Positions 34,173 through 44,209 are shown, counted from the stretch's first letter. The stretch is 64,000 bases of DNA from Desulfarculaceae bacterium (GCA_021737645.1 JAIPDO010000001.1:105556-169555); one strand, 5' to 3'. Translations and numbers: made by a program. Notes: generated by a model not told the origin, from the letters alone.

Positions 34173-35155
34173 TGAGCACGGGCAAGAAGACCCTTCCCCT
34201 GCTGGTGCTGATCCTGCTGGCCGCCTTGGTGGCCTCGGGCGCCTTCTTTACGGTGAGCGAGGGGCATCAGGCCATCGTCACCCAGTTCGGAAAACCGGTG
34301 GGAGGCCCCTACAAGCAGGCGGGCCTGTACTTCAAAATCCCCATGATCCAAGAAGTGCACACCTTCGAGGAGCGTCTGCTCAAGTGGGACGGCTCCCCCA
34401 ACCAGATTCCCACCAGGGACAAAAAATACATCTGGGTGGACACCACCGCCCGCTGGCGCATCACCGACCCCCTGCGCTTTTTGCAGACCGTGGCCAGCGA
34501 GCGCGGCGCCCTAAGCCGCTTGGACGACATCATCGACTCGGTGGTGCGCGACCAGGTAAGCTCCAACCTGTTGGTTGAGCTGGTGCGCTCCAGCGACTGG
34601 AAGCCGGTTACCATCCTCCAGCGCGACGAAAAATACATGCCCACCTCCACATCCGCGGTGGCGGGCAGCGAAGACGACCAGGCGCGCATCGACACTGCGG
34701 TGAAGATGGGCCGCCAGACCATCACCCGGGCCATGCTGGCCGAGGCGGCCAAGCTGACCCCTCAGTACGGCATCCAGGTGGTGGACATCGAGATCAAGCG
34801 CATCAACTACGTGGAGAGCGTTCAGCGCCAGGTGTTCGAGCGCATGATCAGCGAGCGCAAGCGTATCGCCAGCCAGTACCGCTCCGAGGGTGAGGGCGAT
34901 AAGCGCCGTATTCTCGGTCAGATGCAGAAAGAAATGGCCCGTATCCGCTCGGGAGCCTACAAAAAGGCCGAAAAGATCAAGGGCCAGGGAGACGCTCAAG
35001 CCACCCGTATCTACGGTCAGGCCTACGGCCGCGACCCGGATTTCTATGCATTGTTCATGACTTTGGAGGCCTACGGCAAGGCCGACTCCGGCAATAGTGA
35101 GTTGATCCTGTCCACGGACAGCGACTTCTACAAATACCTCAAGGCACCCAAATAA
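34172..35155 (+). CDS. hflC: FtsH protease modulator HflC
   Basis: 327 residues from ATG 34172 (the GTG just before it is less likely). A single N-terminal helix (LPLLVLILLAALVASGAFF) precedes an SPFH domain with SEGHQAIVTQFGKPVGG and GLYFKIPMIQEVHTFEERLL. The C-terminal helical part contains SERKRIASQYRSEGEGDKRR and AYGRDPDFYALFMTLEAYGK, typical of HflC. It acts as the partner of HflK in the periplasm-facing cage. Confidence 0.95.
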   Translation: MSTGKKTLPLLVLILLAALVASGAFFTVSEGHQAIVTQFGKPVGGPYKQAGLYFKIPMIQEVHTFEERLLKWDGSPNQIPTRDKKYIWVDTTARWRITDPLRFLQTVASERGALSRLDDIIDSVVRDQVSSNLLVELVRSSDWKPVTILQRDEKYMPTSTSAVAGSEDDQARIDTAVKMGRQTITRAMLAEAAKLTPQYGIQVVDIEIKRINYVESVQRQVFERMISERKRIASQYRSEGEGDKRRILGQMQKEMARIRSGAYKKAEKIKGQGDAQATRIYGQAYGRDPDFYALFMTLEAYGKADSGNSELILSTDSDFYKYLKAPK

Positions 35156-35174
35156 GGGACGCCTGTGTATAGCC

Positions 35175-35208
35175 CGGGCCGCCGCCCCATGGCGGCGGCC
35201 CGTTTATT
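35175..35208 (+). terminator. Rho-independent terminator of hflKC
   Basis: A perfect 12-bp stem CGGGCCGCCGCC/GGCGGCGGCCCG (35175-35186 with 35191-35202), CCAT loop, then TTTATT. It lies 20 bases after hflC. Confidence 0.9.
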
Positions 35209-35296
35209 AAGCCTTGGAGGCCCAATCGAAGGTGCGCGCCGGGTGGCCGGGGTGTGCCTAAGGGCTCGATTTGCAGCGGATAAGCCGGTGCATCCC

Positions 35297-35324
35297 TTGA
35301 CAGGGCTTAAACTTTTGCTATACT
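35297..35324 (+). promoter_or_regulatory. rplU-rpmA-obg promoter
   Basis: Consensus TTGACA (35297-35302), 16 bp, TATACT (35319-35324). It would drive the long plus-strand block from rplU, with a leader of about 25 bases. One of the best promoter matches in the window. Confidence 0.75.
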
Positions 35325-35356
35325 TCACCTTCTAAATTTTTGGAGGTGCAGCCACC

Positions 35357-35668
35357 ATGTACGCAGTGATCGCCTCAGGCGGCAAACAATATAAAGTTGA
35401 AGCTGGTCAGGTGCTCCGGTTGGAGAAACTGGCCGGTGAAGTGGGTGAGAAGGTGCAGCTCGAGCCGGTCTTGATGATCGGCGGCGAGGGCGATCCCAAG
35501 ATCGGCCAGCCCTTTATTGAGGGCAGCAGTGTCACCGCCACCATCATCGACCAAGGCAAAGCCAAAAAAGTGGTTGTCTTCAAGAAGAAGCGCCGCAAAG
35601 GCTACAAGGTCAAACGAGGCCATCGCCAGCCCTTCACGGCGGTGCGCATAGAAGAAATCCCGGCTTAG
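35357..35668 (+). CDS. rplU: 50S ribosomal protein L21
   Basis: 103 residues. It opens MYAVIASGGKQYKVEAGQVL and contains KVVVFKKKRRKGYKVKRGHR, the highly basic L21 signature. It binds 23S rRNA with L20. GGAGGTG precedes the ATG. The rplU-rpmA-obg order is near universal in bacteria. Confidence 0.97.
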   Translation: MYAVIASGGKQYKVEAGQVLRLEKLAGEVGEKVQLEPVLMIGGEGDPKIGQPFIEGSSVTATIIDQGKAKKVVVFKKKRRKGYKVKRGHRQPFTAVRIEEIPA

Positions 35669-35693
35669 GCCGCACGGATAAGGGGTCGGCAGC

Positions 35694-35948
35694 ATGGCTC
35701 ATAAAAAAGCAGGCGGCAGTTCTCGCAACGGACGCGACACCGCGGGTAAACGACTGGGCGTAAAGCGCAGCGAGGGCACTCCCGTCCGCGCCGGCAGCAT
35801 CATCGTGCGCCAGCGGGGCACCCAGATCCACCCCGGTAAGGGTGTGGGATTAGGTCGGGACTACACCATTTTCGCCGTCATCGACGGTACGGTGAAGTTC
35901 GAGCGGCTGGGCCGCGACCGCAAACAGGTCAGCGTATATCCCTCCTAA
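35694..35948 (+). CDS. rpmA: 50S ribosomal protein L27
   Basis: 84 residues starting [20 protein letters not shown], with the basic N-terminal tail that reaches the peptidyl-transferase centre, followed by [20 protein letters not shown]. There is no Firmicutes-type cleavable prefix. It lies 25 bases after rplU. Confidence 0.97.
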   Translation: MAHKKAGGSSRNGRDTAGKRLGVKRSEGTPVRAGSIIVRQRGTQIHPGKGVGLGRDYTIFAVIDGTVKFERLGRDRKQVSVYPS

Positions 35949-35962
35949 AGAGGGCTTTTGCC

Positions 35963-36035
35963 GGGCGGCCACGGGCGGTGCCAAACATGGGGCACCCGGG
36001 CCGCCCTTGGCTTTGTAGCAACCCCGGCTCGGGGT
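35963..36035 (+). promoter_or_regulatory. Nested hairpins between rpmA and obg
   Basis: An outer stem GGGCGGCC/GGCCGCCC (35963-35970 with 35999-36006) encloses an inner stem GGTGCC/GGCACC (35977-35982 with 35991-35996). A second hairpin ACCCCG/CGGGGT (36021-36026 with 36030-36035) holds the GGGGTG that is the best ribosome site for obg. There is no T-run, so this looks like an RNA-stability or translation-control structure rather than a terminator. Confidence 0.5.
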
Positions 36036-36042
36036 GTGAATC

Positions 36043-37062
36043 ATGCGCTTCGTAGACGAGGCCATTATAGAGGTTGCCGCCGGCCACGGCGGCAACGGCT
36101 GCGTCAGTTTCCTGCGTGAGCGCTTTCGCCCCAGGGGCGGCCCGGACGGCGGCAGCGGCGGCCGGGGCGGCAACGTTGTCATCCAGGCCACCAACCGGGT
36201 CACCACCCTTGCCGACCACAGCTACCTAAGACATTTCAGAGCCAAACGCGGCGGACACGGCCAAGGCAGCGACAAAAACGGCCGGGCCGGCGAAGACAAG
36301 CTCGTGCTGGTGCCTGTTGGCACCGAGATCTATGACCATGAGACCGGCGAGCTCCTTTACGACCTGACCAGCGACGGCCAGGAGGTCGTGGTGGCCAAGG
36401 GCGGCCGGGGCGGCAAGGGCAACGCCCACTTCGCCACCAGCACCAACCAGGCCCCTCGCAGAGCCCAGCCCGGCGAGGAGGGCCAGAGCTTCACCATGCG
36501 CCTGGAGCTCAAGCTCCTGGCCGAAGTGGGTTTGGTGGGCCTGCCCAACGCCGGTAAATCCAGCCTGATCACCTCAGCCAGCGCGGCCCGCCCCAAAGTG
36601 GCCGATTATCCCTTCACCACCCTCACTCCCAACCTGGGAGTGGTACAGTTGGAAGATCGGCGGCCGTTCACCATCGCCGACGTGCCCGGCCTGGTGGCCG
36701 GAGCGCACAAAGGGGCCGGGTTGGGGCTTACCTTCCTCAAGCACGTGGAGCGAACCCACCTGTTCCTGTACGTGGTGGACCTGAGCGCGGAAGACCCGGC
36801 CACGGACCTGTGGACCGTGCGCGAGGAGCTTTTGGCCTACGACGCCCGCCTGGCCGGGCGAGTGGCCATGGTGGCGGCCAATAAGATGGATCTGCCCGAG
36901 GCCCAGGAAAACCTGGCCGCCTTCAGCCAGGCGGCGGGAGAGTTGGGCCTGGAGGTGTGGCCGGTGAGCGCACTCAGCGGTCAGGGGGTGACCGAGTTGA
37001 TGCTGGCCCTGGCCAACAGGCTGGACCAATCCCGGGGAGAAGACGAAGGTGAACAGGGCTGA
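36043..37062 (+). CDS. obgE: Obg GTPase
   Basis: 339 residues. The glycine-rich Obg fold (about 1-157) has FLRERFRPRGGPDGGSGGRG and GNAHFATSTNQAPRRAQPGE. The G domain has GLPNAGKSSL (P-loop near 165), a DVPGLVAGAHKGAGLG switch and ANKMDLPE. Obg acts in 50S assembly and stress signalling. There is only a short tail after the G domain, so the OCT extension of Gram-positive Obg is absent, as usual here. Confidence 0.96.
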   Translation: MRFVDEAIIEVAAGHGGNGCVSFLRERFRPRGGPDGGSGGRGGNVVIQATNRVTTLADHSYLRHFRAKRGGHGQGSDKNGRAGEDKLVLVPVGTEIYDHETGELLYDLTSDGQEVVVAKGGRGGKGNAHFATSTNQAPRRAQPGEEGQSFTMRLELKLLAEVGLVGLPNAGKSSLITSASAARPKVADYPFTTLTPNLGVVQLEDRRPFTIADVPGLVAGAHKGAGLGLTFLKHVERTHLFLYVVDLSAEDPATDLWTVREELLAYDARLAGRVAMVAANKMDLPEAQENLAAFSQAAGELGLEVWPVSALSGQGVTELMLALANRLDQSRGEDEGEQG

Positions 37063-38212
37063 GGTAATCAAGGACTGCGCACGGGTGGTGGTAAAGGTGG
37101 GCTCCGGAGTCCTTACCGGGCCCGAAGGCTTGGACACCGGCCGGGTGGCCGACCTGGCCGGGCAGATATCGCGCCTGCGTTCCCACGGACGCCAGGTGGT
37201 GCTGGTCTCTTCCGGAGCCATCGCCAGCGGAGCGGCCCACTTGCGCCCCGGCTTCGCCCCCTCTTCCATTCCCGAAAAGCAGGCCGCCGCGGCTATGGGC
37301 CAGGCCCGGCTGGTGCAGGCATATGAAGACGCCTTCGCGCCCCACGGCATCAAGGTGGCCCAGGTGCTCCTAACCGGCGGGGATCTCAGGCGGCGCAAGC
37401 GCTACCTCAACGCGCGCAACACCTTGATCACCCTGCTTGGCTGGGAAGTGTTGCCCATCATCAACGAGAACGACACCGTGGCCGTGGCCGAGATCAAGCT
37501 GGGCGACAACGACAATTTGGCCGCCACCCTGACAAACTTGCTGGGGGTGGGCCTGCTTATCAACCTGACCAACGTGGACGGCATCATGGATGCCGACCCC
37601 AGGGATAATCCCCAGGCCCAGCGCATCCCCCTGGTGGAGAAGGTCACGCCCGAGCTACTCAAGGCGGCCAGTTCCCAGCCCGGCGCGGTGGGGCGCGGCG
37701 GCATCCTGAGCAAGGTCAAGGCCGCCTACAAGGCCGGTCGTTGCGGCGCTTACACCATCGTGGCCAACGGCACCAGCGACGGCATCCTGGATCAACTCAG
37801 CGCCGGGGAAGACCGGGGCACCCTGTTTCTTCCCCACGCCGAGCGCCTCACCCGGCGCAAGGCCTGGATCGCCTTTGACGCGGACACTGCGGGCGAGCTG
37901 GTGGTGGACGAAGGCGCGGTGCGCCCCCTGTGCGAGGGGGGCAAGAGCCTTTTGGCCGCGGGCATCCGCCAGGTGCGCGGCGATTTTCTGAGCGGGGCCG
38001 GGGTGCGGGTGGTCGGTCCCGGCGAGGTGGTCCTGGGGATTGGCCTGACCAACTACTCCTCCGAGGAGTTGGCGGTCATCAAGGGGCTGCGCTCCCAGGA
38101 AATCGAGAGCCGCTTGGGGTATAAGGACTATGACGAGGTGATCCACCGCGACAACCTGGTGGTGTTCGATCTGGAAGACGAGGAGAGCGTGGCATGTCTG
38201 TTGAGCAGCTAG
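37049..38212 (+). CDS. proB: Glutamate 5-kinase with PUA domain
   Basis: 387 residues from GTG 37049, overlapping obg by 14 bases. The amino-acid kinase domain (about 1-255) has [21 protein letters not shown] and [22 protein letters not shown]-terminal PUA domain begins near 285. It phosphorylates glutamate as the first, feedback-inhibited step of proline synthesis. The downstream proA start lies inside its end, so the two are translationally coupled. Confidence 0.95.
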   Translation: MNRAEVIKDCARVVVKVGSGVLTGPEGLDTGRVADLAGQISRLRSHGRQVVLVSSGAIASGAAHLRPGFAPSSIPEKQAAAAMGQARLVQAYEDAFAPHGIKVAQVLLTGGDLRRRKRYLNARNTLITLLGWEVLPIINENDTVAVAEIKLGDNDNLAATLTNLLGVGLLINLTNVDGIMDADPRDNPQAQRIPLVEKVTPELLKAASSQPGAVGRGGILSKVKAAYKAGRCGAYTIVANGTSDGILDQLSAGEDRGTLFLPHAERLTRRKAWIAFDADTAGELVVDEGAVRPLCEGGKSLLAAGIRQVRGDFLSGAGVRVVGPGEVVLGIGLTNYSSEELAVIKGLRSQEIESRLGYKDYDEVIHRDNLVVFDLEDEESVACLLSS

Positions 38213-39450
38213 TCAAGGATATTTGCGCCGAAGCCCGCCAGGCGGCCCGGCGTCTGTCCGTGGTGCCCACCGGAGTGAAAAACCAGGTGCTGTTGGACCT
38301 GGCCCAGGCCCTGGAGCAAAACGCGGCCTCGTTGCAGGAGGCTAATGCCAAGGACCTGGCCGCCGGGCGCGAAGCCGGTCTCAGCGCCGCCATGCTCGAC
38401 CGCCTCACCCTCTCGGACAAGGTGATCGCCTCCATGGCTCAGGGCCTCAGAGACGTGGCCGCCCTGCCCGACCCGGTGGGGGAGGTCACCGGCATGGCGC
38501 GGCGCCCCAACGGGCTTTTGATTGGCCGCCAGCGCATTCCCTTGGGAGTCATCGGTTTCATCTACGAGTCGCGGCCCAACGTCACAGTGGACGCGGCCGG
38601 GTTGTGCCTCAAATCGGGCAACGCGGTAGTGCTCAAGGGCGGCAAGGAGGCCATCAACTCCAACCTGGCCCTGGCCGGAATCATCGATCAGGTGCTGGCC
38701 GCCGGCGGCGTGCCCCAAGGCGCGGTGCGGGTGATACCCACCACCGACCGGGCGGCCACCTCCGCCCTGCTCAAGCAGGACGAACTGGTGGACGTGATAA
38801 TACCCCGTGGCGGCGAGGGCCTGATCCGTTTCGTGGCCGAAAACAGCTCCATCCCCGTGCTCAAGCACTACAAGGGGGTGTGCCACCTCTACGTGGACCA
38901 GAGCGCGGACCACGGCATGGCGGTAAACATCGCCGTAAACGGCAAGTGCCAGCGCCCCGGGGTGTGCAACTCCCTGGAGACCATGCTGGTGCACGCGGCC
39001 GAGGCCACCGAGTTTCTGCCCAAGGCGGCCCAGGCCCTCATGGAGCGTGGCGTGGAGATAAGGGGATGCCCCCGCACCCTGGAGTTGGTGCCCGGCGCCG
39101 TCCAGGCGGTGGAACAAGACTGGCCCGCTGAATTCCTGGACCTGATCCTGGCGGTGAAGGTGGTGGAAAGCATTGACGAGGCCATGGAGCACATAGCCCG
39201 CTACGGCAGCCAGCACACCGAGGCCATCGTCACCAGCGACTATGCCCGCAGCCAACGCTTCATCAACAGCGTGGACTCCTCCCTGGTGCTGGTCAACGCT
39301 TCCACCCGCTTCAACGACGGTGGGGAGTTGGGCCTGGGCGCGGAGATCGGCATTAACACCAGCAAGCTGCACGCCTTCGGGCCCATGGGGCTCACCGAGC
39401 TGACCACCACCAAGTTCATCGCCTATGGCGACGGCCAGGTGCGTTCCTAG
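38194..39450 (+). CDS. proA: Gamma-glutamyl phosphate reductase
   Basis: 418 residues of the aldehyde dehydrogenase superfamily. [20 protein letters not shown] is the ProA signature. The catalytic cysteine lies in [19 protein letters not shown], and [20 protein letters not shown] is near the end. It reduces glutamyl phosphate to the semialdehyde with NADPH. It overlaps proB by 19 bases and nadD by one base (TAGTG). Confidence 0.96.
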   Translation: MSVEQLVKDICAEARQAARRLSVVPTGVKNQVLLDLAQALEQNAASLQEANAKDLAAGREAGLSAAMLDRLTLSDKVIASMAQGLRDVAALPDPVGEVTGMARRPNGLLIGRQRIPLGVIGFIYESRPNVTVDAAGLCLKSGNAVVLKGGKEAINSNLALAGIIDQVLAAGGVPQGAVRVIPTTDRAATSALLKQDELVDVIIPRGGEGLIRFVAENSSIPVLKHYKGVCHLYVDQSADHGMAVNIAVNGKCQRPGVCNSLETMLVHAAEATEFLPKAAQALMERGVEIRGCPRTLELVPGAVQAVEQDWPAEFLDLILAVKVVESIDEAMEHIARYGSQHTEAIVTSDYARSQRFINSVDSSLVLVNASTRFNDGGELGLGAEIGINTSKLHAFGPMGLTELTTTKFIAYGDGQVRS

Positions 39451-40106
39451 TGTCTACGCGCCTGGGAATCTGCGGGGGCACCTTCGACCCCATACACCTG
39501 GCCCACCTCCGGGCCTCCGAGGAGGTGGCCGAGGAGTTGGGTCTGGATACGGTGGTTTTCATGCCCTGCGCCTCGCCGCCCCACAAGAAAAAGGTGCAGG
39601 CCTCGGCCGAGCACCGCTTGGAGATGGTGCGCCGCGCGGTGGAGGGTCACCCGGAGTTCGCAGTGAGCGAACTGGAAATCGCCCGTGGCGGGGCCAGCCG
39701 CACCCTGGACACCCTGGCCCACATGCTCCAGGAAGACCCGGAACGCAAACTTTTCTTCTTTTTGGGCAATGACCAGTTTTTTTATCTGCACACCTGGTAC
39801 CAGCCCAAGCGCCTTTTGGAGATGGCCGACTTCGTGGTCATGGACCGGCCTTCCTCCCCGCGTTGGGACTTGCTGGACTATCTGCAAACCGAGTTGGACC
39901 CTGCCTTCGCCCCGGCGGAAGAGGGCTGGTTCCGCCTGCCCAGCGGCAAGGGGGTGCGCCAAGTGTCCACCACCCTGTTGGACATCTCCAGCACCGACAT
40001 CAAGCATAGGGTGTCCGCCGGGCGCTCCATAAGCTTTCTTGTACCCCAGCCGGTGGAAGACTATATTAAAAGCATGAAACTCTACATCAACGCGGGCCAA
40101 AAATAG
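39450..40106 (+). CDS. nadD: Nicotinate-nucleotide adenylyltransferase
   Basis: 218 residues. The nucleotidyl-transferase motif GGTFDPIHLAHL is at the N-terminus and STTLLDISSTDIKHRVSAGR near the C-terminus. It adenylates nicotinate mononucleotide for NAD synthesis. The GTG start shares a base with the proA stop, and rsfS begins immediately after its own stop, so proA-nadD-rsfS are tightly coupled. Confidence 0.95.
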   Translation: MSTRLGICGGTFDPIHLAHLRASEEVAEELGLDTVVFMPCASPPHKKKVQASAEHRLEMVRRAVEGHPEFAVSELEIARGGASRTLDTLAHMLQEDPERKLFFFLGNDQFFYLHTWYQPKRLLEMADFVVMDRPSSPRWDLLDYLQTELDPAFAPAEEGWFRLPSGKGVRQVSTTLLDISSTDIKHRVSAGRSISFLVPQPVEDYIKSMKLYINAGQK

Positions 40107-40541
40107 GTGAACAATCCCAGACAGCCCCGCATAAGGCCCCCCAAGCCGCAGAACGCCCGTGAGCTGGCACTGCTTTGCGCCGCCGCCGCCCTGGATAAAA
40201 AGGGCGAGGACCCGGTGCTATTGGAAGTGGCCCAACTTACGGGGTATGCCGACTATTTCCTCCTGGTGAGCGGACGCTCCACCCGCCAGGTATCCTCGGT
40301 GAGCGAAAACATCGCCAGGGTCCTCAAAAAGGCGGGCCGACCCGCCCTGGGAATGGAAGGGCTCAAGGAAGGCCGCTGGGCCCTGTTGGACTTCGGCGAA
40401 GTGGTGGTGCACGTTTTCCACGAGCCGGTGCGGGAATTCTACGACCTGGACTCCCTGTGGGGCGATGCGCCCAGGGTGGAGCTTGACCAGGCGGAGTTGG
40501 ACGCCATGCTGCTCCGGCCCGGCAAACCAGCGGCAGACTAA
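40107..40541 (+). CDS. rsfS: Ribosomal silencing factor RsfS
   Basis: 144 residues. The core has TGYADYFLLVSGRSTRQVSS and ALLDFGEVVVHVFHEPVREF, followed by YDLDSLWGDAPRV, the hallmark of the Iojap/RsfS family. It binds L14 and blocks subunit joining when nutrients are low. The ~20-residue Pro/Arg-rich N-terminus is not conserved and the GTG start directly abuts nadD. Confidence 0.93.
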   Translation: MNNPRQPRIRPPKPQNARELALLCAAAALDKKGEDPVLLEVAQLTGYADYFLLVSGRSTRQVSSVSENIARVLKKAGRPALGMEGLKEGRWALLDFGEVVVHVFHEPVREFYDLDSLWGDAPRVELDQAELDAMLLRPGKPAAD

Positions 40542-40554
40542 GCAGGAGGATATA

Positions 40555-42114
40555 ATGCCGGCCCACGCCCCGGTGGCTTTGATCATTCTGGACGGTTGGG
40601 GCATCAACCCGCAGGCCGAGGGCAACGCCGTGGCCCAGGCCGACACTCCCTACATCGACTCCCTGTTCCGGGACTATCCCCACACCCAGTTGGTTTGCAG
40701 CGGCGAGGCCGTGGGCCTGCCCGCCGGGCAGATGGGCAACTCCGAGGTTGGCCATCTCAACCTGGGTTCGGGCCGGGTGGTTTTTCAGGACATCACCCGC
40801 ATCAACCGGGCCGTGGCCAACGGCGAACTGGGCGACAATCCCGAGTTTCAAAAGGCCTTCACCGTTGCCCAAAAAAACGGTCAGGCCTTGCATCTCATGG
40901 GCCTGGTCAGCGATGGGGGGGTGCACTCGCTGCTCACCCATCTGGAGGCGTTGATCAACGCAGCCACCAAGGCAGGGGTGGAGCGCATCTTCATCCACGC
41001 CTTTTTGGACGGCCGCGACACCCCGCCCGACTCCGGGGCAGGCTACCTCAAGCAGCTCGAGGACTTTTTGAACGATCACTCTTCCGCGCTCATCGCCAGC
41101 GTGGCGGGCCGCTATTGGGCCATGGACCGGGACAAGCGCTGGGACCGGGTGCAAGAGGCCTATAACGCCCTGGTGCGCGGTCAAGGCCGCCTGGCGGGCG
41201 ACTTGGTCACCGCGGTGGAAGAAGACTACTCCAACCAAAAGTACGACGAGTTCATCAAGCCCACGGTGCGCATGAACGAAGACGGCCAACCGGTGGGGAG
41301 CCTAAAAGACGGCGACGCGGTCATCTTCTTCAACTTCCGGGCCGACCGCGCCAGGGAGCTTACCTGGGCCTTCAACCAGCCCGGCTTCGACAACTTCGAC
41401 GTGCACGACCGGCCCAATTTGGGCTATTACGTGTGCATGACCCAATATGACCAGCACCTGGACGTGCCGGTGGCCTTTCCGCCCCAGCAGCTGGAGGACA
41501 CCCTGTCCGACGTGGTGTCACAGGCGGGCAAAAGCCAGTTGCACATCGCCGAGACCGAAAAATACGCCCACGTCACCTTCTTTTTCAACGGCGGGGTGGA
41601 AGACCAGGTGCCCGGCGAAGACCGGGTGCTCATCCCCTCCCCCAAGGAGGTGGCCACCTACGATGAGAAACCGGCCATGAGCGCGGTGGAGGTGACCGAC
41701 GAGGTGCTGGGGCGCATCGCGGCCGACCGCTACGACCTTATCGTGATGAACTATGCCAACGGCGACATGGTGGGCCACACCGGGGTGATGGCCGCGGCGG
41801 TGGCGGCCATGGAGACCCTGGACCGCTGCCTGGCCCGGGTGGTGCCCGCGATGCTGGGAGCCGGGGGCCAGGTGGTGCTCACCGCCGACCACGGCAACGC
41901 CGAACAGATGATAGACCCGGCCACCGGAGGGCCCTACACCGCCCACACGGCGACCAACCCGGTTCCCCTGGTGCTTATAGACCCCCAGAGGCGACAAGCG
42001 ACCCTGCGCTCCGGCGGAGCCCTGCGCGACGTGGCTCCCACGGTGCTGGAGTTGATGGGGCTGGCCCAACCAGAGGCTATGACCGGCAAAAGTCTGCTCG
42101 AAACCGGAGAATAG
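40555..42114 (+). CDS. gpmI: 2,3-bisphosphoglycerate-independent phosphoglycerate mutase
   Basis: 519 residues from ATG 40555, which has a perfect AGGAGG (40544-40549) upstream. The open frame extends further only through rsfS sequence. LIILDGWGINPQAEGNAVAQ holds the first metal ligand and GQMGNSEVGHLNLGSGRVV the nucleophilic serine. The family's distal metal site follows in YANGDMVGHTG and TADHGNAEQM. It interconverts 3- and 2-phosphoglycerate with manganese. Confidence 0.96.
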   Translation: MPAHAPVALIILDGWGINPQAEGNAVAQADTPYIDSLFRDYPHTQLVCSGEAVGLPAGQMGNSEVGHLNLGSGRVVFQDITRINRAVANGELGDNPEFQKAFTVAQKNGQALHLMGLVSDGGVHSLLTHLEALINAATKAGVERIFIHAFLDGRDTPPDSGAGYLKQLEDFLNDHSSALIASVAGRYWAMDRDKRWDRVQEAYNALVRGQGRLAGDLVTAVEEDYSNQKYDEFIKPTVRMNEDGQPVGSLKDGDAVIFFNFRADRARELTWAFNQPGFDNFDVHDRPNLGYYVCMTQYDQHLDVPVAFPPQQLEDTLSDVVSQAGKSQLHIAETEKYAHVTFFFNGGVEDQVPGEDRVLIPSPKEVATYDEKPAMSAVEVTDEVLGRIAADRYDLIVMNYANGDMVGHTGVMAAAVAAMETLDRCLARVVPAMLGAGGQVVLTADHGNAEQMIDPATGGPYTAHTATNPVPLVLIDPQRRQATLRSGGALRDVAPTVLELMGLAQPEAMTGKSLLETGE

Positions 42115-42118
42115 ACTT

Positions 42119-43624
42119 ATGGTCCATCGTCTACTTTGCTTGCTGCTTTGCCTGGCCCTGCTGGGCGGTTTGATGCCATCCCCGGCAGCCGCCCTGATCA
42201 GCTTGGAAGAGGAACGCAAGATGGGCGAGGAAGCCTATGAGCAGGTGATGGCTTCCATACCCCTGGTGGATGATCCGGACATCGTGGATTATGTGCGCAA
42301 CCTGGCCAAGCGCCTGGAGCCGCACGTGCCCGACAAGCCCTTCCCTTTCCGCATATACGTGGCCGACGTGGGCGTGATGAACGCCTTCGCCATCCCCGGC
42401 GGCTACATCTTCATGTACCGGGGCATGATGACCACCCTGGAGAGCGAGGCCGAATTGGCCGGGGTGTTGGCCCACGAAATGGGCCACGTGTGGCGCCGCC
42501 ACCTGGCCCACCGCATGGAAAAATCCACGCCCACCAATATCGCCACCCTGGCCGGGCTGCTGGCCGGCATCATTTTGGGCGGCGCCGTTTCGCCGGCCTT
42601 GGGCCAGGCGGTCACCATGGGCTCGGTGGCCGGAGGCGTGCAGCAGCAGCTGGCCTTTAGCCGCGAAGACGAGCAAGAGGCCGACTGGGCCGCCTTCAAG
42701 ACCATGACCGCCGCGGGCTACCCTCCCCAGGAGCTGGAGCGCAGCTTCCAGCGTATCTGGAAGATGGAAAACTACATGGGAGGCAACGCCCCGGTTTACC
42801 TGCGCACCCACCCCACCGGCCCCCAGCGGATGGAGGCCATGTCCAACATGGCCCGGACATGGCACGGCAAGGCCACCAATTATGACAACAGCGAGTTTTT
42901 GCGCATCCAAACCCGGCTCATCGCCTTGTACGACCCCGAAGACCAGGCGGAAAAGGTGCTGGGCAACCGTCGCATGAGCGACCCCAACAGCCCCTACCCC
43001 ATTTACGGCCTGGGGCTGCTCAACATGCGCCGCCACCGCTATGAGGCCGCTTTGCAGTTTCTTGAGCGCCTGAGCCAGCTTTGGCCGAACAACGCTTACC
43101 AAATCAGGGCCGAGGGTGTCTGCCGCCTGCTCATGGGGCAAGACGCCAAGGCCGAGGCCCTGCTAAAGCATGCCTTGTTGCTCAAGCCCAGCGACACCGA
43201 CACTCTGTTGGCCCTGGGGCAGGCCTACCAGCGTCAGGGCCGTCTCAATGATTCCGTCGAGGTGCTGCGCCGCCTGTTGGCCCAGGACCCCGACAACCAT
43301 GCCGCCCTATATGAGCTGGGAGTGAGCATGGGCCGCCTGGGTCAGGTGGGGGAAGCATCCCTGTACCTGGGCCTGGCCTTTATCCAAAGACACAATTACC
43401 GCTCGGCCGGATACCATCTGAACCGGGCGGTCAAAAACTTGGCGGACAAACCTGAGCTTCAGGCCAAGGCTAAAAAGGCTCTTGAGCAGATGGACCAACG
43501 AACCCGCCACAAACAAAAGCGTCAGGCCCAGGAAGAAGAGCAACGCCAAAACCAGTACCTCCGTTACGAGGCTGAACAAGGACGCTCCCTTCCCCTCATC
43601 CCGGCGCACCCATCGGGCCGCTAA
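42119..43624 (+). CDS. bepA: BepA-like exported M48 metalloprotease with TPRs
   Basis: 501 residues with a signal peptide (about 1-26), an M48 peptidase domain and C-terminal TPRs. The zinc motif HEMGH is at residues 119-123 and the third ligand in SREDEQEADWAAF. The family (BepA/YfgC) works in the periplasm on outer-membrane protein quality and LptD assembly. The C-terminus ends in a Gln/Arg-rich low-complexity stretch. It begins four bases after gpmI. Confidence 0.9.
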   Translation: MVHRLLCLLLCLALLGGLMPSPAAALISLEEERKMGEEAYEQVMASIPLVDDPDIVDYVRNLAKRLEPHVPDKPFPFRIYVADVGVMNAFAIPGGYIFMYRGMMTTLESEAELAGVLAHEMGHVWRRHLAHRMEKSTPTNIATLAGLLAGIILGGAVSPALGQAVTMGSVAGGVQQQLAFSREDEQEADWAAFKTMTAAGYPPQELERSFQRIWKMENYMGGNAPVYLRTHPTGPQRMEAMSNMARTWHGKATNYDNSEFLRIQTRLIALYDPEDQAEKVLGNRRMSDPNSPYPIYGLGLLNMRRHRYEAALQFLERLSQLWPNNAYQIRAEGVCRLLMGQDAKAEALLKHALLLKPSDTDTLLALGQAYQRQGRLNDSVEVLRRLLAQDPDNHAALYELGVSMGRLGQVGEASLYLGLAFIQRHNYRSAGYHLNRAVKNLADKPELQAKAKKALEQMDQRTRHKQKRQAQEEEQRQNQYLRYEAEQGRSLPLIPAHPSGR

Positions 43625-43648
43625 AGGCGGCAAAAAAAGGGAGTCTTA

Positions 43649-44209
43649 ATGCGAAAGTTAGTACTGCTGCTGGGGCTATGCCTGTGCCTGATCTTGCCCT
43701 CCATGGCCCTGGCCGCCGGTCAGCCCAATGCCAAGGACATAGCCCAGCGCCTCCAGGCGGCTCAGGACTATTGGAAGCTGGCCGAAGTGCGTAAGCAGAT
43801 CGTGGACACGGTCAAACGCATCTCCACCCAGTTGCCCGCCGAGCAGCAGAAAAAGTTTATTGATCAGTTCAAGGCGTTTTTCGATGACAAGCGCATGGAC
43901 GGCATCAAGAAGCGTTGGGTGGCCATGTGCGCCGAGGTATTCACCGCCAAGGAGCTTCAGGCCATGGTGAAGTTCTATGGCTCTCCCGAGGGCATCTCCA
44001 TCCGCGACAAAATGCCCATGCTCATGCAGGGCAACTCCAAGATCATCGGTGGTGAGTTGAGCGAATTCATCAAGCAGGAGCAGGCCCGCCTGGCCGCCGA
44101 AGGCACCAAGGAAGCGGCCGCAAAGGCTAAGGCCGAAAAGGACGCCAAGGCCACGGCTCCCAAGAGCGACAAGGCCCCGGCCGAAAAGGCTACCGACCAA
44201 AAGAAATAG
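43649..44209 (+). CDS. Exported DUF2059-like protein
   Basis: 186 residues with a signal peptide cut near ALAAGQ. The body is helical, with WVAMCAEVFTAKELQAMVKF and YGSPEGISIRDKMPMLMQ, the DUF2059 C-terminal pattern. A lysine/alanine-rich tail fills about the last 40 residues. The function of DUF2059 is unknown. It follows bepA by 24 bases and ends at a shared terminator, so envelope maintenance is a fair guess only. Confidence 0.75.
   Translation: MRKLVLLLGLCLCLILPSMALAAGQPNAKDIAQRLQAAQDYWKLAEVRKQIVDTVKRISTQLPAEQQKKFIDQFKAFFDDKRMDGIKKRWVAMCAEVFTAKELQAMVKFYGSPEGISIRDKMPMLMQGNSKIIGGELSEFIKQEQARLAAEGTKEAAAKAKAEKDAKATAPKSDKAPAEKATDQKK

Noticed and set aside
40465..40554. 30-codon N-terminal extension of gpmI
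   Set aside because: It reads rsfS DNA in another frame; ATG 40555 has a perfect AGGAGG.
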